A stretch of DNA of 64,000 nt from Batillaria attramentaria (GCA_018292915.2 JACVVK020000144.1:410001-474000), one strand, 5' to 3'; numbered from the stretch's first letter, positions 11,186 through 26,169 are shown. The notes: generated by a model from the letters alone, not told the origin. A program made the numbers and translations.

Positions 11186-11718
11186 TGACGGGTAGGTGTA
11201 CCAAACCATAGCAAATTATTCAAATCACCTTAAGTGACAAACAGAAGTCCGCAAACTGCATACTAGATTGCACACACAAATTAATTTTGATGCCAGTGTT
11301 AGAAGGGCAACAACCACTTTCAGTGATAGTCATTCCGGCATGGGTGATTTCCCGTCTCCTTTATCCTTTGAGCCAATGGGAATCCACCCATTTTGTGAGG
11401 GATTTGCTATGGCTCAGAGGATAGAACAAAACGAGAAACTCACCATTTTCGCTACATAAAATGTAAACAAATTAAACTTTAGAAAGTATCAGTTATAAAC
11501 ATCATCTGAACTTGTTCGTGCTTTTTCATGACGCTTCATTTCCTGGCTAAATATTTTTTTTTATAAATAACTTGCAATTTTTCTTCAGAAAAGTTATTCA
11601 CTGCGGTCCTATTTGTAAATGGTGTGCGTACTGGCGTAACAGTTCTACTTCAAATGGAAAGGATTTTCTAGACTTTAACGACTACACGTGGACACGATCT
11701 TCGTGTACACTGCTTACA

Positions 11719-11780
11719 ATGACTTCCTTACACTTTGTAGTACACCCTTTGCCTGGAACAGACGACCAGCTCAATGACAG
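11719..11780 (+). CDS. UBR5: UBR5 exon 1
   Basis: Start codon; residues 1-20, [18 protein letters not shown]..., nearly identical to the vertebrate N-terminus. Donor GTTGGT, phase 2. Confidence 0.93.
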
Positions 11781-14700
11781 GTTGGTATTTTGCATCGTGA
11801 CATCACATATCATTTCGGTCGTATCCCTAATTAGCGGTCTTTTATTTCGTGAATCGTGATTATCATGATGATACCCCAAAGAAATGGACTGTGTTTGTCA
11901 AACCAACGTTCCCCATTTAGTACTTTAGGGTAATACAGTCGGATACACAGTCTGTTGGAATGTAGCTGGCGAGAAAATGCACGTCGCTCCAACGTTGTGC
12001 CTTCCAGTTCCATTGTCCGATGCCGCAAGTAAACTGTACCCAGCACTTACGAAAATAATACGAAAATGACAGTACCCAGCAAGTGGGTAACTCATAAAAA
12101 AGTATGAAAATGCGCAAAATATATATCGTTAGCACTGTTTACAATGAACGAAAGTGCAGCACTTGTTATACCTTCACTGAAGGCTTCAGGTGAAAGCAGA
12201 ATACAGTGGTGGCGTGTGACTGGCAAAAAGAGGCAAAGAAAGAAAATTGTCAGTACATGTCACACTGATTACTGAGGTAGTGAAGAGTTTTAATTTTGTT
12301 GCTAAAATTGATACAAACCTGCAACATTGTTGTTGGTATGACGTTTTTGCTTCTGTGTGCTAGTGACCGTCTGCTACGCCGGTGTACTGGCTCGTAACTG
12401 TCGGTTCAGTGGTTTCGTTGGTGATTATTTCGGTTTTTAATGCAATTCGTGGCGCAGTTGGGTCACATTGGTTAGTTCAGATAGTGCCCTTTTGAGTGCG
12501 TAAAGCCATGTTGCCGTGTAACTCCTTGACTTCCCTCAAATGCTGCAGTTGCTACGAGACGCAGTTCACTGGTAAGCTCACATTAGTCACAATCGGCGCC
12601 ATTGCTATTTTCCTTCGGTCAAATGTCTCGAATGTTCGGTGCCTAGTTAGTATGTAGAGGCCATGCCGAAGAAAGCCGACGAATTTCACTTGTGTTCGCT
12701 GAAGAGTTGTTCTGGCTTAGTTAAGACATGCCTTAACAACAGTGAGCACTGTAAATGGCCTGTGTGCAATAAATCTACAGGTCTAGATTCATTGTTTTAT
12801 TAAACCAATGAATAGACCTGTAGATTTATCAGTGACAAATCTGTGGTCTTAAATTTCTTTGTCTTATTTTACCTAGGCTCATACTCATAGCATTAAATTT
12901 TTGGTGTTCGTGCTGGTTATACCCCCATGCCACACCATTTCTCGTACAAGAAGTAGGATTTCAATGAACGCACGTTATGTGTACACCCACAAAGAAGATA
13001 CATGCAATGCATTTGAGTCACCTAATACATTCTTGAATCAATGATCAGGAAAAAAGCCCACTTAACCATTCCTACCCACTTGAGGAGTCGCATCTACTGA
13101 TCTAGTACTGGTCAGCGATCGTCAAATGCGCTCGTCCGCTCGCTTTCGCTACCAAATTTACCGTCGGGCGAGTGAAAGCTCCGGTAGCAGTAGCCTGAAT
13201 GGCGAGCAGGAATTCTGAGATGAATCAGAACCTAGCAGCCACTCCGGCTTACAGAATTTTTTTCAGGCTACCACAGTACCAGTTTTGTTCAGGGCGGTAG
13301 CCCGAATGGCTACCATGGTCCTGACACATTTGACGATGGCTGCTGGTACGGGTCCTACTAATTACTAAGAGGTTTAGGGCTGATCAAGTAGTTTAATGGT
13401 TAGTAACCCATTTTGAATAAGGTATAGGGTTAGTAATCTTGGTTAAATGAGCTTTAGACGTCAGAATGACCAAAGCTTACATTTGGGGGTGGGTTGGGTA
13501 CATATTTTTTATTTCAAAAAATGCCAAACATGTTGTAGGTGTTTTTCACCATTATTTACATTTGTCTATGGGTATTTGCACGGTTTTATCCCAAACCCAG
13601 CCCAGATCTGACCCCCCCTAAACCCAACCCTCAGTCATTCTGACTTCTAAACCGAACCTTATTTGACCTAGATTCCTGTCCCTAAATCTCATTCAAATTG
13701 GTCAAAGTCTCCTTTAACTTTTACCGTATCAGCTGGCTGGCTGTAATGGGTTCTTTGCACCCAACCTCATGAATATGAATTGAAAGTTTCAGAGCCGCAT
13801 ACAGTAAAGATTAACTTACGTAACTAACCCTAAATTCACCTTAAACATCTGCAGTATTGCTGTACTGCTGCATAAGACTGTGTAGTTGGCCCTGTTGTTG
13901 GTAATTTTCAGTAATCAGTTGGTGTTTATGTTGCAGTTTGTACAAACTACTGAATTCAAATTCTGATCAGTAACTTGAGTAAGGCATCATTCATACATGT
14001 GTGCGTACACAGGGGTGCCACTTTTCCGGCTGTGGCCGGAATTCCGGCCTGGGAAAATCAGAACGTGCCGAGTTCCGGCTTACAGGGGTGCCAGTTTTCT
14101 GGCTATGGCCGGAATTCCGGCCTGGGAAAATCAGAACGTGCCGTGTTCCGGCTTACAGGGGTGCCAGATTTCCGGCTTAGCAACGTGCTTACGAGTCTGT
14201 GTCTATCGCTGGACCGTCGGTCGTTTCCGATAGCACTGCGGTAAGCTGTCCTTACGGGCCCAAGCCTGGCCGCTCCTCTGATTGGTCTGTCTCCCCCCCC
14301 CCCCCTCCCCCCCCACCCACTTTTCACTTCGTTCCGGTAACGTCCTTTCTTTCACTGGTTGATGGTAAAAGGTTTTCGTCTGCGCAGCATCTGAACTCCA
14401 CCGCCACCCCCCCCCCCCCCCCCTTTCACTTCGTTCTGGCAATGTCCTTCCTTTCACTGGCTCTGGAGTCTGCCTTTCCGGTCATTCAGATTTTGAGGGT
14501 CAGTTTTCCGGCTTTTTGTCACTCAGGAAGTTGCACCCCTGCGTACATCAAATCCCACTGCCAATTTCAATTTGTGTTGTGTTGCAGACTACGAGAAGTA
14601 TCAGACAGGCTTAGTCGTCATGGATTTCAGGCGCCACCTGCTCTGTCATCCCTACGAAATCTGACCATTTCACAGTGTGTCCTAGGGCCAACTCACCTTG

Positions 14701-15459
14701 CTCTTTTATTAGAGGTTTGTAGTAAATTGTACATGTATGTGTGTTGCTTGATGTAAATTTTCTACGTTAGTTTGTCTGGTAATCAACTTAATGTGACATC
14801 ATAAAAATTACATTCACTAGTCGCACTCCAGACTGTATTCACTAGATGGAAATGATCTCTGCATAACTACTGCAAGTACAGTAATAAAGCTGTGCAACGA
14901 AAGTCCCAGCTCGTGCTCATAGAGAGCTTACAAAACTTGTAGTACGTTCATGGGATAATACGTGAAATAGAAAAAGAAAAAGTCTCTGAATTTTTAAAAT
15001 TTCGTAGTGAAGTGGAAGGGACTTGATTTGTACTATTTGTAATTGTGGATGTACTGTGTGGAATTTTTTCCAGCCTGGCACCTGGTGGAAGAAAAGTTGT
15101 GGGGTTGTTTGTTTGGTTTGTGTGTGTGCATGTTTTTTTGTTTTGTTTTTTGAGGGGGGGGGGGGGGATGCTTTTTATTGTAATTGTGCATAATTTCTTT
15201 TTGCAAAATTTACATAGACCTAGTGATTGGCACAGATATCACGTGTCTTGCTGTGTTATTCAATGTATATATATCAATGTTGAATTGTTTTGTGAACAGG
15301 ATGGACGAATATGTCGAGTTGCGTACCATGTAGCAGCAGAACGGCTAGACCTGAACAAATCATCAGAGACTAAAGCGTAAGCACAATACAAGTACACATT
15401 CAGAGATTTACTCAGTGCCAAGGCAGGTGCATGCACGCACGCACACACACACACACACA

Positions 15460-15524
<65 letters not shown>

Positions 15525-17889
15525 GCTTTAAAACTAAGTTTGGTTCAATAGTGCAATCTTTTCTACTCCTTTAAGTTTAACCTATGTTACTAAACCTAAA
15601 CTAACTTTTTCTGTGTTGCAAAACAATACGCAGAAGTAAAATTTTATAGTTCAGAGGCTACAGACTAGAGTTCACTGATACTAATAGTAATACTAGCTGT
15701 AAGATCTGATCTTGCTTGCTGTACTGTGAACATTGAACAAAGATGAATTGTGCAAAGTATAAGTAGCTTATGATACATGTAATTTAAATTAAGCAGAAAA
15801 TTTCTGATTTCGTTGGGTAGCAGAAATTAAGTTACTGCTTGCCATGAACTGTTCTCTGGTGGTTCTTGTTAACGCTAATGTCCAACTCCAGGCGCCCTTC
15901 TAAATTGGAGGGCGAACCGGCCCCACGGAGCCGTGGTGGCACGCTGGTTGTGGAGAGCCCTATGGTGCTGGTTTCTGAAGCACAGGGGCCCACTTCTGCC
16001 ACTTCACAGTCTGGGTAAATACTGGTCCTTTTACTGGTGGCATGGCTTCAGGCCTAAGGCTAGGATCACTCTTGCGTTCTCAGGGATTATGAAAGCTGAA
16101 AAATCTTGCTAGTCCTTCGGGCTAGCAAGATTCAAAACCAACTAGCCCGAAACCATTTCCACTAGCCCTAAAATACATTTTGTCAAATGTAGACCTATTC
16201 GTAAATTTTTATTAAAAAAAGAAACACTTTGATAACTGTTATGAACACGCGGTCGCCACAAAGGGTTTCCTGATTTCTGGGATGCGCATGCGCGGCGCGC
16301 TTCACGGAGAAACCACTCTGCACTCGCTGAGGTTTTTACAGAGAGTTATAGCGAGTGGCTCGCGCAAAAAATTGTTACTCTCACCCCAGCGTCACAACAG
16401 AAACTGAGAGAGAGGGGCTTGCTCACAGTACTTGTGCATTCAGCTCTGTGAAAATAGAGCAAGCTTTGCCTCGTAATCTCAACTAGTCCGACGGGCCAGT
16501 GGTAAAACAATTGTAACTAGTCCGACGGTATTTTCACTAGTCTGTGGGCTGTCGGACGAGTCTTTTCATAATCCCTGGTTCTTGTTTAGAGCTGCACTGG
16601 GGTATTCTCCTATTTGCTAGCACTCTGGTTGGAGTTTTCCCTTTGTGTATGTAATCTCTGTTTGCTTTTGTCTCTTCCCTTCACTGTCCTTATGCTGAGT
16701 TTTTTTTTGTTTTTTTTTAAGTTTCTTATCTGTTTTCACTATGTTTGAGCCATCAGACTTATTATCTTATACCTTGAAATTGAAACCCGAAGTTTCTCTG
16801 GAAGACACTGATCCAGTGAAATTTTTGTGGGGGGTTTATGTTCCTGGTGAAGAAAAAAGTTCACAAATTGTCCAGTACATGTATTTTCAAACAGATGACT
16901 TGTTTGAACTTGTTTGAACTATTTCCTGTCCTTTTAAATGTTTTTTTTTTTTTTTTTTTTAAGCATCAGGTGCTCGTTCACATTGGTCATGGCCACTTGG
17001 GTGGGGGGGGGGGGGGGGGGCAATTCTGGTGCCTGTGCTTTGTCAGTGATGATGTTGCTCAGGGTGCATTGTACAAAGTCCCTTGTATACAGAGTACACT
17101 ACAACAGTCCTTTGTACACGCTGTACAGCAGTCATTTGTACACATGAAGTCTCAGTGCTGTGGTTTGCAGCAGCCGATGGACGACCTCCACATCGTTGTC
17201 CAATGCCTCCTCCAGCGCCCGCAACAACAACCAGCAGGGCTACAACAGCCGCATGCAACGGACAGTCCACGTCAGCCGGGCCCGCAGGTCAGGGGTCATT
17301 GTTGGTGCGCGACCTCTTGTGCCTGCTTCCGTTGTTCCAGAGGAACTCATTAACCAGGTGTGCATGACTATGAGAAAGAAGGTCACCTCCACGGGGGGGG
17401 GGGGGGGGGGGCGGGGGGGGGCTGGTGTCATGTTATTTACAATTGTGCTAGAAGTCTCTGTTCATGACATAATATTTTGTTTTTGTCTTTTAAAATAAGT
17501 GTTATGGCAATAGAAGATTCGACCCGGGGTGGGGGTGGGGGGGGGGGGGGGGGTAATTTATAAATACGAGTTTTATTTGTCAGTAGCAAGGGAAAATTTG
17601 TAGCAAAAATTTATCGTCATCTTTTCATATCATTTGAGCCATCTCTAAATTCTAATTTATTTTCTGTTTTGTCCCAGTGTCAAGTGGTGCTGCAGGGAAA
17701 ATCCAGAAACCTGATCATCAGAGAACTCCAGCGAACGGTACGTGTCTTGTCTTGGGAATGAGCTAAGTAGGTGTGCTGATTTTCAAACAGGTAGCAATGC
17801 TCACATTTCACTGTATAGTTCATATAAAAACAAAATGCTGTATTTGTTTGTCCAAGAGTTCAGACTTTTTCTTTTTTCCTTTTTATCAC

Positions 17890-17947
<58 letters not shown>

Positions 17948-20900
17948 TTGACACACTGAAGACATCAGCAGCACCACACACAGACAAAATATCCCTTAGA
18001 TATTAAGACATGCACATACGTGCACACATGCACAAAACTACCTAATGAAGGAGAGAGATAAGACAAAGATAGAACATCAGTCAGTGTCATACCATATTTT
18101 AAACATTTCTTGCAGAACCTTGACGTGAACATGGCCGTGAACAACCTCCTGAGCCGAGACGACGAAGGGGAGGGCGAGGACGAGGATAGCCAAGACTACA
18201 GCATGCCAGACGACCTCATCTCGCTGCTCGACTCTGGCATGCACGACCACCCGTCCGTCATCATCGACGCTGACACCATGTTTAACGAGGACATGTTCGG
18301 CTACTCCTCGCTGCGAAGCCGCGGCTCTGTGACACGCTCCAGACTTGGTACTTCTTTTGTGTTTAATTGTAACTCTTGTGTGTGTGTGTTTTTAAGTTTT
18401 CTGACTAGTCTGAATGATATACAAAAGCACCTCTAATGCATTTAACACTGATTCAGAATTATTCAGTGTGATGATAAAACAAATAAAGCAACCTTTTGTT
18501 TCTCTAAGAGCGGCTAAGGGTCACTTACACATTTCAGTATGTGCTTTAAAAAAACCAAGTAATAGCCAAGCTTTAAAAAAATTACAGTGTGAATGTTGAA
18601 TGCATTCTGATTTCAGTAGACCGCGACCGAGAACTAGAGCGCGACAGAGAGATCTTCCGCATACGGGACCGCCGCAGACTGGAGACTTTCCGCGAAGATC
18701 TCAAGCTGGAGCGTGACAAGAATGACAGCGCTTCTTCCGACGGGTCCAAGAAAAGCGGTCAGCCGTCACAGAATCCTGTGGTGCTCGGAGAAGACCTGGA
18801 GTACTGGACGGAAAAGGTATGCAGCAAACATCAGAATGTTTTGTCAAGGTGTTTCTTGCGATCTTGAGGTAGTACTTCTGTCAACTGTTCTTGTGGATAC
18901 ACTAATTTTTTTTTTTTCTTTTTTCTTTTTTGCTGCCCCAACTCTTTTGCCAGTTCCAGTGGTGTTCCTCCCAGGTGATGGGTGGAATCCACTGAGGGCT
19001 CGGAAGCTGGGGCAATTTTTATTATGCGTGGTGATGGAGATGAGGATGACGGTAAGATGATGCTGTGAGGGTCTGTTTGGTTTGGAACTGCGGGACATGG
19101 CCGCATTCCACGCTTCCTGTCATAAATATCCCGGCATAAACCAGGCCCGGGAACTGCGGCACCTGCTGTGCCGGCCGTGTAATCGTCCACCTCATAAGAT
19201 GCGTCATACCGAGGGAAGCACCACCAGAGTCGCACTTATGAAGTGGGTGAATCTCGGCTGTGTGGCAACAGCCTCCCCACTGGGCCCATAGCACACCCGC
19301 TCTGGGTAGGAGCCGACCTAGGAAGGAGACATCCCGCTTGCCTCGGCTGTGACTTGAACCCGGGTCTCCCGGTCCATGGACCAAAGTGCTAACCACTACA
19401 CTACGGGGGCCGGTGTGGATACACTAATCAATCGGAAATAATTGATCAAGAAGTCATTTAATGAGATTAGTGCAAAAATAATGTATGTAAACTGCTGCTA
19501 TTGTGCTGCTTCTCTGGTTTAGATTGAAAAAGTAGTGGTAATTTTGGCTGCTAGAGATACTTAAATATCTGTCCGTGCAGTATCTGTTGACTACAACCCC
19601 ATGTTTACTAATGCTGTGGTTTTGTCAACAGGATGGTGAAACGCCTCGCTTCACGCATATTGGCGCCATGCATTCCGACCTGGTTGCCGTGGGAACCAAT
19701 GGGCAGCTGTACAGCTGGAAGTGGACAGAGAACGATCCGTACAAAAGTCCAGATGTAAGTATGATGTCTGTGTTCTTGTGAACAGTTTACTTTGTGCGCT
19801 GTGCTGACAAAACCAAACCAAACAAAAAGGTCATAACAAAATTTTGCATTTACCTTACGGGACTCTCTGCCTGCGAATCCGAGAAATGTGCCCACTCTGT
19901 CTATTTTTAAGAGCAGTCTTAATATGTGCCACAAAACCTTCCAGTAATTTCCTGTGTAAGTGTAACTTGTCAGTTTCACCAGTGTACGCCTGTCCATCTT
20001 TGTAAAATGTGCACGAGTGCCGGTGAGTGATCGGTGAGTTCCTAAAGAAATGCGCCCTATACCATTTATTATTATTATTATTAACCAGATTGATGATTTT
20101 CATTAATTAATTACTATAATTAGTCCTGTTCCTGATTGAGAAAGAGAGGAGAACTCTCCAGGGCAAACAGTTACGCAGGCTTTTTTAAGAAAAATCTTTC
20201 AAGCCGACACATGAAAGGAATGGTTGGTTTTAACCTATTGAATGCCCATTCTCCAGGATGCTTGATATTTTATTTATGTTTACGCTGTTGTGTTTTGGTG
20301 CAGAACCCTCAGTGTCGACACCCGAAGGCTGCCGCCCTGGGTCTGCTCAACGAAAAAGTGGTGGGGATTGCGGTGTGCACCATCCGTTCCTCAGTCTTCA
20401 CCGAGTCTGGAAAGGTACAATACTACTACTAAGAATAATGGGGCGGTCGGTGGTCTAGTGGGTAAGAGACTTGTCACCAATGCGAGAGGTCAGGGGTTTG
20501 AGTCCCACTCGGGGGCAAAGAATTTTTCCTTCTCCTATGTGGCACCGTTCATTCGGGCTGATCGTCGGGGGTTCTCTCCGGGTACTCCGGCTTCCTTCCC
20601 CTCTGCTTTGGAAATGTTCAGCCCACCAATTTGAAAAATGAATGCAATTCTAAATTCCGAAATTTAAATAGCTGAGCTGACCCTTTGCACCACGTGATTG
20701 TAATGTGTTTATGTCCAGTGTGTGAGAGAAAGCATGTGATTCACGTGAGCGTGCATGTTGGGTTCAGTTCACGGCGCTTTGAGCCGATTCATGAAATTGG
20801 GTAAAGCGCCTATACAATACTGATTATTATTATTTAAAGGTAGAAAAACATTCAAGAATAATAAATAAATAATTGTGTATTGATACAGGCACTCTGCGTG

Positions 20901-21556
20901 TATTTTTAGCTGAGTGTATGGTACTGATTTCAGACCCAGCTGAACTGAACCCTACATCTGTGAATCCAGAAGTAGATTTCATCTTTGCCCAGGATTTTCA
21001 GCTTTTCAGTTGATTACTGGCTGCTTTTTTTTTTTTTCTTTTTTTTTCAGGGGTTCCCCCCACCCCCATTTTTTTTCAGTCACTTTATGTTGAAAGTCCC
21101 ATATTAACAAGCACCTGGATAAAGTGTCTTTGCAAGGAAAATGTACCGGTTGTGCAAACTTTCTCCAAATCAGGACATGGTGACGTGTGCAACTTGCTTA
21201 CTGAATATGAAACCAACACTTCTAAAAGCATTCATCAGTTCTGTTGCTTCTTTTCCGTTACCTAGGTAGCGACATGGCTGGACGAGGCTCTGTCATGCGT
21301 GTCCAGCAAGTTGGAACACACAGCTCAGATGTTCGCCGAGTTTCAGACAGATCGCATCGCTGCTCTCCACGTCTGCCCTCTGTACACGTGCGCTCAGTTG
21401 GACAGTGGCGCTCTCTACTGGTGGTATGTTGATTACATCCATAATTGTTTCATTTGCTGGTGAAAAGCTTAAGCTTCAGGCAAGGTAGTTATAAATCTAC
21501 AGGTATATATGAGGCATGGTCAGTTGATAGAGAAGTTCTATAAGTAGATTAAAGGA

Positions 21557-21588
<32 letters not shown>

Positions 21589-24500
21589 AAAAAAAAGACA
21601 GAAGATATGGTTGTAAATTTCCCCACTTTTTGGCTATCTGTACAAAAAAAGGCAGCAAAGATTATGACGGACTGCAGTCATCCGCTCTGGCACGTTTTCG
21701 ACGCGCTGGTGATAGAGCGAAGCGGCCGCCTCAGGGCCCCCCTAGTTAAAACCACTCGCTATGCGAACTCTTTTATACCCTCGGCCGTTCGCTCGATCAA
21801 CAGAGTCGGACATCATACAGATAGTCTGTGACTGCGGGGTGTGTGTGTGTGTGTGTGTTGAGGGGGGGGGGGGGGGGGGGGGTGTATAATATATATAGTC
21901 TGTGATATACATGATAATTAATGTGATGTGTGTTATGGTGATAATTTGTTTTTTATGTTTTAAGAACTCTTTTATGTCCTGTTTGTATGTTACCGGCAGA
22001 CATTTAATTTCCCGGAAGGGATTAATAAAGTATTGATTGATTGATTGATATAGGCCTTCGACAGGTGCTTTATTGTTGCAGATAATTATGGTGGGTGGAG
22101 TTCATTTATCAGAAGAACAAAGTTGCATCTGCACATGTATGAAAATTGTACAGTAAATAATCTGAGATGGCAGATAAGTCGATTTTTCTTTCTGGGACCG
22201 AAAATTAGGGTAATGTTTTTCTCTGTTTGCTTTTGAAAGGGGTGTGATGCCCTTCGCCCAGCGCAAGAAAATGCTGGAGAGGAACCGGTCACGCAAGAAG
22301 AAATCCAAGGACTCGTCAGCCACATCAGAAATTGTCGCTGGATCCACGGTAAGGCTTAAAATCAGAATATCAGACATCTACCTGTGGATGTTGATAAATT
22401 TTATTGTAAAAAACTTAGAATTATTCTGATGTTTATCTTCCACTTACGGAATAGCTCTATTTTGTCCCTGAAATCACATGAAATGAACAGTCCATCCTAG
22501 AACTACGGATGTCTGCTGCGCGTCCTTGAAAATTAAAAAAAAAAAAATCAACACATGTTTCAGTCTCTGTCACAGTAATTGACCTTATCTCTCTTGGACA
22601 CGACAAACTGCATGGCGGAGCGCAAAAAGGGACATAATCCATACAGGTCTTTTCGACAAGATGGCTGCCATTATGTGTGCACAAAGCTTATCCCCAAAGT
22701 GTGTCTCCTTTTAATGACAGTTAGACAAAACCAAGTCATCCGACTAAGCTGTTTGAGATAAATTTATTTATACATAGTGTGATTTTATGCAGATGAGCCA
22801 ACACGGTGATCAAAATTGTGTCTGAAGCTTGGTTGATGTACTGTTGGTGTGGTCCCAGACCTGCCTACCCTACGCATTGACCATAGAAAACTAAGTAATT
22901 TTGGGCTTACTACGCAACTATGCATTTAATTGCCCCACTACGCAATTTTGTTTCCTAAATCTACGTGATCAAGTTAGCAGTTAGCTTTTCGTCAAATCCG
23001 ATCTGAACTTTTGCTCGCACCGATCCAGCTTTTTGAACGAGCCTCATTCAAAGTTTAACAATGTATAAGTACCCGGTAGAAAGAAATTTGGCTAAAACAA
23101 AAAAAAACACAAAAAAACCCCATAGATATTATGGTAGTACACTGTAACCAGTTGAATCAAACAAGCCAAAGAATAGAATAGTTGATTTGTAGCTTAAGCA
23201 ACAAGCTGGCAAGTGGCAAGTGGCACATTTCGGTTGGGATACGTTAGCCGGGACTACTCATTTGGCCAGGAAACTACTCATTTGGTTTTTGGCACTACTC
23301 ATGTCGTGTTTGGTGGGTAGGCAGGTCTGTGGTCCTGAAAGTTGTGCTGTGTTCTGGATCTTCAAGTTTTGTGTCCTGGAAATGTGTTAATTGCAGGGTA
23401 GGCATGCCTGCTGTTGTAACACTAGAGACTAACTGTAATGGTTGATTGTTGTCTTTAGGTCTGCTTGAGGAGCACCCCGCTCTATCATGCTGGTGCCATG
23501 GCGTTTGCCTATGTGAATGGAGTCCCGAAGGTCGGTCACCTGGTGGATGCAGCATGGTTGTTGAGTGATAGCTGTCGTTTCCGTCTCAAGACTGCCGCAA
23601 CGTAAGTCCTAGTCAAAGAGTGGTGGTTGTCTGTGTTTGTCCGATCTTCTTACTGTCTGCCTCTGTCTCTCTTGGTGTAAGTGTTTGTGTGTGGTGGGGG
23701 GGGGGGGGGGGGAGAGAGAGAGAGAGAGAGAACTTGTATTAATGTATTTGCGTATAGGTCTTTTCTGGCATTTGACAGATGAACTTTTTTGTTTTTGTTT
23801 TGTTTTGGTACTTTTCCTTTTCTGCTATGATGAATATTCCATCTCCTTGACAGCAAACAATGATTAGCTCTGTTTCAGGCAAAACTTTCCGGCAGATGAG
23901 AACAACCTTGTTGCTTCTTCATGCTTAGTTTGTAATGAGATTCATCCACTAACTGTTGTATGTTGACAGCGAGAACAAGAGCGAGACGAAAGCTGAGGCA
24001 AAGAGCAGCAGTGAGACGAAGACGGACATGCCACCTCCATCCCCAGCCTCGTCCGTGTGCAGCGATCACAGCAGTGCTTCGGTTCCTGTCTCTCTCAGTG
24101 AGTCAGAAGGAGCTAGTTACGTGCTGTAGGGTCAGGCTCACTTTGGTAGAATTATCTTGAGGGAATTAGCTTCTCCAAGCGGGAATGAGCAAGTACAGTA
24201 GAAACTTGATTGAGCGACATCTTGAACGAGCGACCGTTTTTCGTTCACGACCGTTTTCGCCCGGCACGGACGGTTTTTCTTCTTTATTGCATCTCCAACG
24301 ACCGACCAACTGCAGTACGCGACTTAAGACCGCTGTTCTGCTTGCAAAACGACCCCGCGTCTGTTGTGGGCGGCCACAACTGGCTTAGTTGGCGCTTCAC
24401 ACTTCGCCGGCAGCCGATTTACCTTCCACCGCCCAGGGCACTTGGGCTGACACTACCCGCGACCCGGCGCTTGGACCCACCCCCTACTGTGCACGCGTGA

Positions 24501-25267
24501 CCTCGGACAAAGACAGGGCAATTAGCGCGTCGCCCCCTAAACACAACTGCAGTTATGCGGGTTGTGATCACCTCATCCGCCAGTTCCGACACCCTTAACA
24601 CCTGTCAACTCACTGACCATTATTTCCACAAGACGCCCTATCACGGGCATGTCAGTGTGTGTGTGTGAAGGTGTTTCTTTGTGTGCCAGTGCGTATGAGC
24701 GAATTAAGGCGGATAGTTGATAGGTATGGTGTGGTTCCTAATCCTCCTTGTTTTTGTGTTGTTTTGACAAGAAAGAAAACGGAAACTGCCGCTAGGAATT
24801 CAGTCGGACTAAACTCAGCGATTTGACACTTAGCAAACCTGCAACACCGGGATGTCAGTCAGTGTACGTCGTTTGTACTCATGTGGGTGAGAGCGCGCGC
24901 GCGCGTGTGTGTGTGTGTGTGTGTGTATGTGACTGCCACCGTGACGGTGAGAGAGAGAGAGAGGCTGTGATGCCGCTGGGAATTCAACCGGACTAAACTC
25001 GGTGATTTGACACTTAGCAAACTGGCAGCGCCGGGATATCAGTGCACATCGTTAGGACGTGACACGTGTGGGTGCGAGCGCGCGCGCGCGTGCGTGCGTG
25101 TGTGTCACTGCCACCGTGACGGTGAGAGAGAGAGAGAAAGAGATGGAGAGACAGAGGCTGTGATGCCGCTGGGAATTCAACCGGACTGAACTCAGCGATT
25201 TGACACTTAGCAAACTTGCAACGCCGGGATGTCGGTCAGTGTTCGTCGTTTTTACATGTGTGGGTGC

Positions 25268-25355
<88 letters not shown>

Positions 25356-25708
25356 CTGCCACCGTGACGGTGAGAGAGAGATGGAGAGAGAGAGGCTGTG
25401 ATGCCGCTGGGAATTCAACCGGACTAAACTCGGTGATTTGACACTTAGCAAACTGGCAGCGCCGGGATATCAGTGCACATCGTTAGGACGTGACACGTGT
25501 GGGTGCGAGCGCGCGCGCGCGCGTGCGTGCGTGTGTGTCACTGCCACCGTGACGGTGAGAGAGAGAGAGAAAGAGATGGAGAGACAGAGGCTGTGATGCC
25601 GCTGGGAATTCAACCGGACTGAACTCAGCGATTTGACACTTAGCAAACCTGCAACGCCGGGATGTCGGTCAGTGTTCGTCGTTTTTACACGTGTGGGTGC
25701 GCGCGCGC

Positions 25709-25748
<40 letters not shown>

Positions 25749-26091
25749 CTGCCACCGTGACGGTGAGAGAGAGATGGAGAGAGAGAGGCTGTGATGCCGC
25801 TGGGAATTCAACCGGACTAAACTCGGTGATTTGACACTTAGCAAACTGGCAGCGCCGGGATATCAGTGCACATCGTTAGGACGTGACACGTGTGGGTGCG
25901 AGCGCGCGCGCGCGTGCATGCGTGTGTGTCACTGCCACCGTGACGGTGAGAGAGAGAGAGAAAGAGATGGAGAGACAGAGGCTGTGATGCCGCTGGGAAT
26001 TCAACCGGACTGAACTCAGCGATTTGACACTTAGCAAACCTGCAACGCCGGGATGTCGGTCAGTGTTCGTCGTTTTTACACGTGTGGGTGC

Positions 26092-26169
<78 letters not shown>

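Larger units (their letters stand above)
11781..14587 (+). other. UBR5 intron 1
   Basis: 2.8 kb without a supported exon. It holds a 25-bp-arm hairpin at about 12769-12833, a CCCTAA-like dispersed repeat at 13370-13740, a 73-bp tandem duplication at 14009-14170 and the inverted copy of the left-edge repeat at about 14285-14530. Confidence 0.6.

Noticed and set aside
12508..12571. Small open exon beginning ATG ([13 protein letters not shown]...) followed by GTAAGC
   Set aside because: No acceptor-side partner and no family match; UBR5 exon 1 and 2 join in frame without it. Could be an alternative first exon of something else but is unsupported.
20440..20520. Possible tRNA gene
   Set aside because: Recurs at two other places with the same downstream body, so it is the head of a SINE.
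25216..25451. Long frames of alternating Cys-Val or Thr-His residues
   Set aside because: Translations of (GT)n/(CA)n tracts in the minisatellite; same explanation for frames at 15260-15520, 17742-18006 and 42248-42448.
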